From positions 35,837 through 99,836 of the forward strand of contig NZ_JAHUWJ010000026.1 of the NCBI RefSeq assembly GCF_019219075.1: a DNA stretch of 64,000 bases, given 5' to 3'. This DNA comes from Chitinophaga sp. sic0106. Its GTDB lineage: Bacteria > Bacteroidota > Bacteroidia > Chitinophagales > Chitinophagaceae. A model generated the notes under the pieces. The model was given only the letters and a program-made list of their open reading frames with translations, was not told the origin of the DNA and made no database searches. Both the position numbers and the translations under genes were made by a program. Of this stretch, positions 35,689 through 42,896 are shown in pieces (within the stretch, counting starts at the first letter, position 1; every line of letters begins with the position of its first letter).

Positions 35689-36690
35689 ATGGAAAATACA
35701 TCATCCGATATCCGACAACTGAATGAAAAGATCCATCAGGCCAGCGCCTTTGTGGATCTGCTAAACATGGAGCTGGGTAAAGTAATCGTAGGGCAGAAAT
35801 ACATGGTAGAACGCTTGCTCATCGGGCTCCTGGCCCAGGGGCACGTGCTGCTGGAAGGTGTGCCGGGTTTGGCTAAAACCTTGTCCATCAAATCCCTGTC
35901 ATCTGCCATCAATGGTAAATTCAGCCGAATTCAGTTTACGCCGGACCTGTTGCCAGCGGATGTAATCGGTACAATGATCTATAATCAGCAGCGCAATGAA
36001 TTCATGGTTCGCCGCGGTCCTATCTTCGCCAACTTTATCCTGGCAGATGAGATCAACCGTGCCCCGGCCAAAGTACAGAGTGCCCTGCTGGAAGCCATGC
36101 AGGAAAGACAGATCACCATCGGTGATACCACCTTTAAACTGGATGAGCCTTTCCTGGTACTGGCTACCCAAAACCCGATTGAGCAGGAAGGTACCTATAT
36201 GCTCCCTGAAGCGCAGGTAGACCGTTTTATGCTCAAAGTGGTGATCGGTTACCCAACCAAAGAAGAAGAACGTCATATCATCCGTCAGAACCTGAATCCA
36301 CAGGCTACACCGGAAATCCGCCCTGTGATCCAGCCTTCTGATATCATGGAAGCCCGTAAACTGGTGCGCGAAGTGTATATGGATGAGAAGATCGAAAAAT
36401 ATATCATCGATATCGTTTTTGCTACCCGTAATCCGGAAGAGTATAAACTGCAGAAACTGAAGCCGCTCATCGCCTATGGTGGTTCTCCAAGAGCCAGCAT
36501 CAACCTGGCACTGGCCGCCAAAGCCTATGCCTTCATGAAACGCAGAGGTTATGTGATTCCGGAAGATGTGCGCAGTATCTGTTTCGACGTGATGCGTCAC
36601 CGTGTAGGCCTCACCTATGAAGCAGAAGCAGAGAACGTTACCAGCGAAAATATCCTCAGCGAAATCCTGAATGCGGTAGAAGTGCCTTAA
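35689..36690 (+). CDS. MoxR-family AAA+ ATPase
   Basis: The 333-residue ATPase has Walker A GVPGLAKT (57-64), Walker B FILADEINRAP (117 on) and the SALLEAMQERQI sensor region typical of MoxR. It acts as a chaperone for the VWA-domain proteins encoded next to it, usually in envelope stress or maturation. It is the first gene of a four-gene run with DUF58, a membrane protein and BatA. Confidence 0.94.
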   Translation: MENTSSDIRQLNEKIHQASAFVDLLNMELGKVIVGQKYMVERLLIGLLAQGHVLLEGVPGLAKTLSIKSLSSAINGKFSRIQFTPDLLPADVIGTMIYNQQRNEFMVRRGPIFANFILADEINRAPAKVQSALLEAMQERQITIGDTTFKLDEPFLVLATQNPIEQEGTYMLPEAQVDRFMLKVVIGYPTKEEERHIIRQNLNPQATPEIRPVIQPSDIMEARKLVREVYMDEKIEKYIIDIVFATRNPEEYKLQKLKPLIAYGGSPRASINLALAAKAYAFMKRRGYVIPEDVRSICFDVMRHRVGLTYEAEAENVTSENILSEILNAVEVP

Positions 36691-36739
36691 TAGCGGCCCT
36701 CCTGTCTCTAAATAATTTCGTCACACAAATACTTATCAG

Positions 36740-37606
36740 GTGGATACTGCTGAAATACTAAAAAAGGTCCGACAGATTGAGATCAAAACAAAAGGTCTTA
36801 CCAATCACATATTTGCAGGCGAATATCACAGCGCCTTCAAAGGCCGTGGTATGTCGTTCAGCGAAGTACGCGAATACCACTTCGGTGATGATGTGCGCTC
36901 TATCGACTGGAACGTAACCGCCCGCTTCAACACTCCTTTCATAAAAGTATTTGAAGAAGAAAGAGAGCTGACCGTGATGCTCCTGGTGGATGTGAGCGAA
37001 AGCTCTGCCTTCGGTACCAAAAAACAGGACAAACGTCACCTCATCACCGAGCTATGCGCAGTGCTCGCCTTTTCCGCTATCAACAACAATGATAAGGTAG
37101 GCGTCATCTTCTTCAGCGATGGTATGGAAAGATATATACCTCCCAAAAAAGGTAAATCACATATCCTTTTCATTATCCGTGAACTTCTATCGTTTACGCC
37201 TAAACGTAAAGGAACCAACCTGAAAGAAACACTGCGTTTCTTCAATAATGCCACTAAAAAAAGAAGTATCGTTTTCGTACTGAGCGACTTCCTCTCCGGC
37301 GACTACCAGGACGCACTCAACATCGCTTCCAAAAGGCATGATGTAGTGGGCGTGCATGTGTATGACCAGCGGGATAAGGAGCTGCCTCCTGTGGGACTCA
37401 TCCAGGTATCTGATGCAGAAACAGGTGATGTACAGTGGATTGATACCAATGATAAACAGGTACGGCAGTACTACGAGCGGCAGTTTGCGCAGCATGCACA
37501 ATATTGCAAAAACGCATTTCTGAAAAGTGGTGCTGAACTCGTATCCGTACGAACCGATGAGGATTATGTAAAGGCATTGCAAACATTTTTCCTCAACAGA
37601 GCCTAA
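36740..37606 (+). CDS. DUF58-family protein (VWA-like)
   Basis: The 288-residue product carries the DUF58 signature GEYHSAFKGRGMSFSEVREY and FGDDVRSIDWNVTARFN, with a VWA-like core (VMLLVDVSESSAFG, SIVFVLSDFLSGDYQDAL). Start codon is GTG at 36740; there is no earlier in-frame ATG. It is the usual second gene of MoxR/Bat loci and is thought to bind the ATPase. There are no membrane segments. Confidence 0.93.
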   Translation: MDTAEILKKVRQIEIKTKGLTNHIFAGEYHSAFKGRGMSFSEVREYHFGDDVRSIDWNVTARFNTPFIKVFEEERELTVMLLVDVSESSAFGTKKQDKRHLITELCAVLAFSAINNNDKVGVIFFSDGMERYIPPKKGKSHILFIIRELLSFTPKRKGTNLKETLRFFNNATKKRSIVFVLSDFLSGDYQDALNIASKRHDVVGVHVYDQRDKELPPVGLIQVSDAETGDVQWIDTNDKQVRQYYERQFAQHAQYCKNAFLKSGAELVSVRTDEDYVKALQTFFLNRA

Positions 37607-37623
37607 AGCGGAGCAAAGAAATC

Positions 37624-38607
37624 ATGTACAGACAAAAAATAATTATCCGTCTTTTTTTATGTCTTTTACCGGGGCTGATATTACCCGGCACAATGCTGGC
37701 GCAAACTGCGCCGGAAGTACACGCCGGCGTGGATACCACCAATATCAGAATCGGTGAGCAGGTAAAACTCCGGTTGACGGCTACCATCCCGGCAGCACAG
37801 TTCAAGGACATCCGTCTTGGATTTCCTGTACTGCCTGATTCGCTGGACCATTTTGAAGTAGTTTCCCGCTCCTCCGTAGATACCAGCGGCGACGATCAGC
37901 TCAAAGTGCTGGGGCAAACCTTTGTACTTACCAGCTTCGATTCCGGCCACTGGGATATACCGGCTATGCGTTTTGAAGTGCTGCAAAGCAACAGCGCCCT
38001 GGCCGACTCCCTGTTTACCCTTCCGGTAGGCATTGATGTGGGCACCGTGGCGGTGGATACCACCAAGGCATTTAAACCGATCAAATCCGTTGTAACCGCT
38101 CCATGGAGAATATGGGACTACTGGATGGAAATCACCGGTGGCATGCTCCTGGTGCTGATCATCATCGGTATCATCTGGTTCCTGCGCACCCGTAAGAAGA
38201 GCATTCCGGAAGTACCAACGCCGACGGTTACACCGTATGAGCTGGCAACACAACAGCTGCAGGCACTGAAAGCGGAAAAAGTATGGGAAAACGGGGATAT
38301 TAAAGGATACTATACCCGCCTGACTGATATTCTGCGAACCTATTTTGAACACCAGTTTGGTATTGCCGCACTGGAGCAAACTTCAGAAGAGCTGTTACAG
38401 AATATCAAACCGGTTACCAAGCTCAATCAGCAACGGGATAAACTGCGGAGTATCTTATCCGTTGCGGACCTGGCCAAATTCGCGAAACTACAGCCTAGTG
38501 CAGATGAACATCTCTCCAGCATGCAAAAAGCAGAAGAGATACTGGAATGGACACGCCCGAAATCAGAAGAAACCTCCGGCGAAGGCGTGGTAACGCAGGA
38601 AGCATAA
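37624..38607 (+). CDS. Membrane protein of the Bat operon, BatD/DUF4381-like position
   Basis: A signal peptide (LFLCLLPGLILPG) is followed by a periplasmic beta domain with immunoglobulin-like character, one transmembrane helix at about 170-190 (GGMLLVLIIIGIIWFL), and a cytoplasmic helical domain (about 210-310) that has the WENGDIKGYYTRLTDILRTYF motif seen in DUF4381-like proteins. The Bat-locus role is inferred from neighbours (MoxR, DUF58 before; VWA after). Its reaction is unknown. Confidence 0.8.
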   Translation: MYRQKIIIRLFLCLLPGLILPGTMLAQTAPEVHAGVDTTNIRIGEQVKLRLTATIPAAQFKDIRLGFPVLPDSLDHFEVVSRSSVDTSGDDQLKVLGQTFVLTSFDSGHWDIPAMRFEVLQSNSALADSLFTLPVGIDVGTVAVDTTKAFKPIKSVVTAPWRIWDYWMEITGGMLLVLIIIGIIWFLRTRKKSIPEVPTPTVTPYELATQQLQALKAEKVWENGDIKGYYTRLTDILRTYFEHQFGIAALEQTSEELLQNIKPVTKLNQQRDKLRSILSVADLAKFAKLQPSADEHLSSMQKAEEILEWTRPKSEETSGEGVVTQEA

Positions 38608-38637
38608 CATTAACAGAAAGGATATAATCAGATATTA

Positions 38638-39648
38638 ATGGATCTATCTACTTGGAAAAATATTGAATTTGCCCACCCGGCATTTTTCTGGCTGCTGCTG
38701 CTGGTGCCGGTGATGGTCTATTGGTATATATCCAGGCGTAAAAAACAGCAGGGCGTGATGATGCTCTCCTCGCTACAGGGGCTGAAAGGCTTCCCGGTAT
38801 CGTGGAAGGTGCGTTTCAGACCACTGCTGCTGGTGTTGCGATTGCTGGCTTTCGGGGCCCTGGTAACAGCGCTGGCACGCCCTCAAACAAGCAATACTTC
38901 AGAGAATATCGACAGTGAAGGTATCGACATCGTGATGGCCATTGATATCTCCGGTAGTATGCTGGCGCAGGACCTGCAGCCCAACAGGCTGGAAGCCGCT
39001 AAAAATGTGGCCATGGAATTTGTGGATAAGCGCATCAGCGATCGTATAGGCCTGGTCGTGTTTTCCGGCGAAAGCTTTACCCAATGCCCTATCACCACGG
39101 ATCATGGCGTGTTAAAAAGCCAGATTATGCAGGTGAAAAGCGGTATGTTGCAAGATGGTACCGCCATCGGCATGGGACTGGCAACCTCGGTGGACAGGCT
39201 GCGCGGCAGCAATGCTAAAAGTAAAGTGATCATCCTGCTCACAGATGGTGTGAACAACACCGGGCTGGTAGATCCGCTTACGGCACTGGAAATAGCCAAA
39301 GCATTCAAGATACGCGTGTATACGATCGGGGTAGGTACCATTGGCAAGGCGCCATTCCCGATGCCAATGCCGGATGGCTCTGTACAAACAGTGATGCAGG
39401 ACGTGCAGATCGATGAGCCGCTGATGAAGAAAATCTCCAAAGAAACCGGCGGACAATACTTCCGCGCTACCAATACCAATGATCTGAAACATGTGTATGA
39501 TGAAATTGATCAGATGGAAAAAACCAAGGTAGAAATCACTTCCTATAAGAAGTTTGCAGAACATTTCTTCCTCTTGGCCTTTATAGCGCTGGCTTGCATC
39601 CTGCTTGAGGTAGTGCTGAGATACACCCTTTTCCGCAGTTTACCATAA
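38638..39648 (+). CDS. batA: BatA-type VWA-domain membrane protein
   Basis: Two N-terminal membrane segments (about 14-31 and 61-81) are followed by a VWA domain with MIDAS site D103-x-S105-x-S107 (AIDISGSMLAQDL) and LLTDGVNNTG, and a C-terminal membrane helix (about 310-330). Family proteins bind metal-dependent partners in the aerotolerance/envelope Bat complex. The operon ends here: no batB, batC or batE follow. Confidence 0.9.
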   Translation: MDLSTWKNIEFAHPAFFWLLLLVPVMVYWYISRRKKQQGVMMLSSLQGLKGFPVSWKVRFRPLLLVLRLLAFGALVTALARPQTSNTSENIDSEGIDIVMAIDISGSMLAQDLQPNRLEAAKNVAMEFVDKRISDRIGLVVFSGESFTQCPITTDHGVLKSQIMQVKSGMLQDGTAIGMGLATSVDRLRGSNAKSKVIILLTDGVNNTGLVDPLTALEIAKAFKIRVYTIGVGTIGKAPFPMPMPDGSVQTVMQDVQIDEPLMKKISKETGGQYFRATNTNDLKHVYDEIDQMEKTKVEITSYKKFAEHFFLLAFIALACILLEVVLRYTLFRSLP

Positions 39649-39667
39649 CAGTAATAACTTATATAGT

Positions 39668-39701
39668 AATGCCCTGCCCTACCCGGCAGGGCATTTTTTT
39701 T
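39668..39701 (+). terminator. Terminator of the Bat operon
   Basis: AATGCCCTGCC and GGCAGGGCATT (39668-39678, 39685-39695) pair perfectly, and a T-run follows. It confirms the operon stops after batA. Confidence 0.85.
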
Positions 39702-39739
39702 ATGCTTACCTTTGAGCATCAATTATTAAACACAAGGCA

Positions 39740-40669
39740 TTGCAAGCTACAATATACAAGTCCACAGGAAGCTGGTATGTGGTAAAAACCAACGACGGCG
39801 AGATTTATCAGGCGAGAATGAAGGGTATCTTCAAGAAAAATGAAGATATCACTTCCACTAATCCCGTGGCCGTTGGCGACCTGGTAGAAATTGAACCGGA
39901 AGAAGGAGATGCGGCCAATGCCATGATTACCGGAATCGGGGAACGCAGGAACTATATTGTGCGCAGCTCCCCGCACGGGCGACTCAAAAAACATATTGTT
40001 GCGGCTAATATAGATCAGGCAGTGCTGATCTGCACGTTAAAAGAACCCAAAACCTCCCAGGGTTTTATTGACCGTTTCCTGGTAACGGCAGCGGCTTACC
40101 ATGTACCCGTTATTCTCATCTTCAACAAAAAAGATATTTACAGGGATAAAGAGCTGGAGCGCTTTGCGGAACTGGAAGAGCTGTATACCGGTATTGGTTA
40201 CCAGGTGATGCTGATTTCTGCGAAGGAAGAAGATGGTATCGACGAGGTGAGAGCCCTGCTGAAGGATAAGACCACCCTGGCTTCCGGCCATTCGGGTGTG
40301 GGTAAGTCCTCCCTGATCAACGATTTATTGCCCGGCCTGGACCTGCGTACCACCGCTGTAAGCGACTGGAGCGGCAAGGGCTTGCATACCACTACTTCAG
40401 CGGAAATGTATGACCTGCCTGATGGCGGCCGGCTGATAGACACACCCGGCGTGCGGGAATTTGGAATTGTAGATATACCCAAAGCAGAACTATCCCATTA
40501 TTTCCTGGAAATGGTGCCATATCTGAGCGAATGTCAGTTCAATAACTGCCTGCACATCAATGAACCCGGATGCGCCGTAAAACAGGCCGTAAACGACGGG
40601 GAAATTAATGTGGACAGATATGTAAGCTATGCTACCATTCTGGAAACCATCAACGAAAAGGAGTACTAA
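39740..40669 (+). CDS. rsgA: Small ribosomal subunit biogenesis GTPase RsgA
   Basis: This is a circularly permuted GTPase that matures the 30S subunit. It has an N-terminal OB-fold (about 1-80), G4 NKKD (129-132) before G1 GHSGVGKS (183-190) and G3 DTPG (234-237), then a zinc motif with C265, C270, H272 and C278. Start is TTG 39740 giving MQATIYKSTGSWY, the normal beginning for this family; no in-frame ATG lies upstream. Confidence 0.93.
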   Translation: MQATIYKSTGSWYVVKTNDGEIYQARMKGIFKKNEDITSTNPVAVGDLVEIEPEEGDAANAMITGIGERRNYIVRSSPHGRLKKHIVAANIDQAVLICTLKEPKTSQGFIDRFLVTAAAYHVPVILIFNKKDIYRDKELERFAELEELYTGIGYQVMLISAKEEDGIDEVRALLKDKTTLASGHSGVGKSSLINDLLPGLDLRTTAVSDWSGKGLHTTTSAEMYDLPDGGRLIDTPGVREFGIVDIPKAELSHYFLEMVPYLSECQFNNCLHINEPGCAVKQAVNDGEINVDRYVSYATILETINEKEY

Positions 40670-40673
40670 TCAA

Positions 40674-40820
40674 TTATTTTCTTTTGGTGGGCGAGTTGAG
40701 CTCGCCCAGCACTTTTTCAGCACCCCAGTTGCGGCGTGGCTGCGGGCAGCCTTTTTTCTGTGTGCGGCAGGCGGTAGCTACTGCGCTGAGCAGCAGGAGG
40801 ATAAACAGGGTTTTTTTCAT
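40674..40820 (-). CDS. Small lipoprotein, 48 residues, with K-G-C-P motif
   Basis: ATG 40820 to TAA 40674 encodes a lipoprotein: MKKTLFILLLLSAVATA then lipobox Cys followed by RTQKKGCPQP and a short tail with NWGAEKVLGELN. The K-G-C-P motif right after the lipobox is shared with the next gene upstream. Its 3' end contains an inverted repeat (arms TGGGCGAG/CTCGCCCA) that may double as a terminator, five nt from convergent rsgA. Function unknown. Confidence 0.65.
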   Translation of the reverse strand: MKKTLFILLLLSAVATACRTQKKGCPQPRRNWGAEKVLGELNSPTKRK

Positions 40821-40832
40821 GGCAGAAAGGGT

Positions 40833-40985
40833 TTAAAATAATCTCCCCATCTGCTTACCAGCCTTGCGGTTGTGGGTTTTTATCTCTTTTGTATAGTAGT
40901 TGGAAGATGGGCATCCCTTTTCTTGCGAAGCACAACTCACCAGCAGGATACAACCCAATAAAAGCAGGCAAATATGAGATTTCAT
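40833..40985 (-). CDS. Small lipoprotein, 50 residues, with K-G-C-P motif
   Basis: ATG 40985 to TAA 40833 encodes MKSHICLLLLGCILLVS, then lipobox Cys and ASQEKGCPSSNYYTKEIK with a basic tail ending GRLF. It shares C-x(2)-Q-x-K-G-C-P with the gene 12 nt downstream, so the two look like diverged duplicates. It lies 34 nt downstream of the gamma-carbonic-anhydrase-like gene on the same strand. Function unknown. Confidence 0.6.
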   Translation of the reverse strand: MKSHICLLLLGCILLVSCASQEKGCPSSNYYTKEIKTHNRKAGKQMGRLF

Positions 40986-41019
40986 AGGAGGATATTTGCC
41001 TGCAATATAATAAATTTAT

Positions 41020-41559
41020 TTAAAGCGTTTTTTCTTTAGGGAGTACTTCCTCGTACCAGGAGGCGTACATGGCGTAATTCTTTGAAATACGGTTGATTTC
41101 GCCGTTGATCAGCGCCATATCGATGTCCTTTACTTTTTTAGCCGGCACGCCTGCCCAGATGGTGCCTGGTTCCACATGCGTATCCGCGAGTATCACGGCT
41201 CCTGCCGCAATGATGCTGTTGCTGCTGATGCGGGCATTATCCATTACGATGGCGCCCATGCCTATGAGTACATTATCTTCTACCTTACAACCATGTAAAA
41301 TAGCGTTATGGCCGATAGACACGTTGTTACCCACGATGGTCTGTGATTTCTGATAGGTACAGTGAATAACGGCACCGTCCTGGATATTTACGTTTTCGCC
41401 TATACGTATGCTGTTTACATCTCCGCGTACTACGGCATTAAACCATACGGTGCAGCCTTTTCCCATTACTACATCGCCAACGATGGTGGCATTGGGAGCG
41501 ATAAAGATGTCGTCAGGCAGTTGTGGTGTGTGACCATTTAAGGGCAGTATATAAGCCAT
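41020..41559 (-). CDS. Gamma-carbonic-anhydrase-like hexapeptide-repeat protein
   Basis: The 179-residue left-handed beta-helix protein carries the metal ligands of the family: H66 (VIHCT), H84 and H89 (SIGHNAILHG). Family members include gamma-carbonic anhydrases and the YrdA/PaaY group, many without measured activity. Start ATG 41559; TATATTTG on the minus strand (41586-41593) is a possible -7 box. Two small lipoprotein genes follow it. Confidence 0.88.
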   Translation of the reverse strand: MAYILPLNGHTPQLPDDIFIAPNATIVGDVVMGKGCTVWFNAVVRGDVNSIRIGENVNIQDGAVIHCTYQKSQTIVGNNVSIGHNAILHGCKVEDNVLIGMGAIVMDNARISSNSIIAAGAVILADTHVEPGTIWAGVPAKKVKDIDMALINGEINRISKNYAMYASWYEEVLPKEKTL

Positions 41560-41649
41560 ATATAAGAGTTTTAGCGCTTGGTGTACAAATATAACAATAA
41601 GTAATTACCAGTTGTTTTCTAACTTCGCAGGTAATAGTGTGAATGAGAT

Positions 41650-42831
41650 ATGAACAACAGGCAACTTTTTTTACAGCATGTAGCGCAAACAACAGATGCG
41701 CCGCTGGCATTGGAAATAGTGAAGGCAGCGGGCATGTATATGTGGGATGCAGACGGGAAGCAATATCTCGATCTGATAGCCGGCATCAGTGTATGTAATG
41801 TGGGGCATTGCCATCCCTCGGTGGTACAGGCCATACAGGAGCAGGCGCAGCAATATATGCATCTGCTGGTATATGGGGAGTTTGTGCAGTCGCCGCAGGT
41901 ATCCTATGCAAAACTGCTCACAGATCACCTGCCGGATCATCTTAACTGTGTATACTTTACCAACTCCGGTGCTGAGGCGGTAGAAGGTGCCATGAAGCTG
42001 GCCAAGCGTTATACCGGCCGTCCGGAAATTGCGGCGTTTAACCGCAGTTATCACGGGTCTACCCAGGGCGCCCTCAGTATCCTCGGTGATGAATACTTTA
42101 GAAATGCCTACCGGCCTTTACTTCCAGGCATCCAGCACCTGGAATATAACAACTTTGAATCCCTGGAACTCATTACAGAAAATACCGCTGCTGTTATCGC
42201 GGAAAGCGTGCAGGCAGAAGGCGGTGTAATAATACCACAACGGGAATGGATACACGCACTTCGTAATAAATGTACCGCTACAGGTGCTTTACTAATCCTG
42301 GATGAGGTGCAGTGCGGCCTGGGCCGTAATGGCACGCTCTGGGCATTTCAGCAGCACGGGATTGAACCGGATGTCCTTACACTCGGTAAAGCATTGGGTG
42401 GCGGTATGCCACTGGGTGCATTTATATCTTCCAAAGAAATCATGTGGAGCCTTACCAACGCTCCTATACTGGGCCATATCACCACTTTTGGCGGACACCC
42501 GGTGAACTGCGCCGCCGGCAAAGCCGCTTTTCAGGCACTGCTGGAAGAAAATTTAGTGAAGGATGTAAAAGCAAAAGGAGAGATATTTTTACAATACCTG
42601 AAGCACCCGCGCATCAAGGCGGTACGTTCGTTAGGACTCATGATGGCCGTGCAGCTGGAGAGCTTTGAGGTGAATAAGAAAACGATTGATTATTGCATTG
42701 CAAATGGTGTGCTGACTGACTGGTTCCTGTTTGCATCGGATTGTATGCGGATTGCGCCGCCACTGGTGATTACAGAAGCGCAGATTATTGAGGCTTGTAA
42801 AGTGATTTGCGAAGCGCTGGATCAGCTTTAA
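41650..42831 (+). CDS. Class III (acetylornithine-type) PLP aminotransferase
   Basis: The 393-residue enzyme shows class III motifs: DLIAGISVCNVGHCHP, NSGAEAVEGAMKLAKRYTG, RSYHGST, LILDEVQCGLGRNG with D219, and the PLP lysine K247 in LTLGKALGGGMPLGA. It transfers an amino group using pyridoxal phosphate; omega-amino acids such as acetylornithine or gamma-aminobutyrate are possible substrates. No arginine-pathway neighbours are present to decide. Its stop codon lies inside a 20-bp hairpin. Confidence 0.9.
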   Translation: MNNRQLFLQHVAQTTDAPLALEIVKAAGMYMWDADGKQYLDLIAGISVCNVGHCHPSVVQAIQEQAQQYMHLLVYGEFVQSPQVSYAKLLTDHLPDHLNCVYFTNSGAEAVEGAMKLAKRYTGRPEIAAFNRSYHGSTQGALSILGDEYFRNAYRPLLPGIQHLEYNNFESLELITENTAAVIAESVQAEGGVIIPQREWIHALRNKCTATGALLILDEVQCGLGRNGTLWAFQQHGIEPDVLTLGKALGGGMPLGAFISSKEIMWSLTNAPILGHITTFGGHPVNCAAGKAAFQALLEENLVKDVKAKGEIFLQYLKHPRIKAVRSLGLMMAVQLESFEVNKKTIDYCIANGVLTDWFLFASDCMRIAPPLVITEAQIIEACKVICEALDQL

Positions 42832-42892
42832 ACCATTGCCGAAGGCAATGGTTTAAAGCTGATGGGAGGGCCAGCTGGGCCCTCCCATCAGC
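42821..42892 (+). repeat. Overlapping inverted repeats spanning the aminotransferase stop codon
   Basis: First repeat: perfect 20-nt arms 42821-42840 and 42844-42863, loop GAA. Second: perfect 15-nt arms 42858-42872 and 42878-42892, loop AGCTG. The 6-nt segment GCTGAT (42858-42863) is part of both, so the two hairpins exclude each other at that point. The first arm includes the stop codon (42829-42831). It also lies at the end of the convergent DUF5686 gene. Confidence 0.75.
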
Positions 42893-42896
42893 ATAT

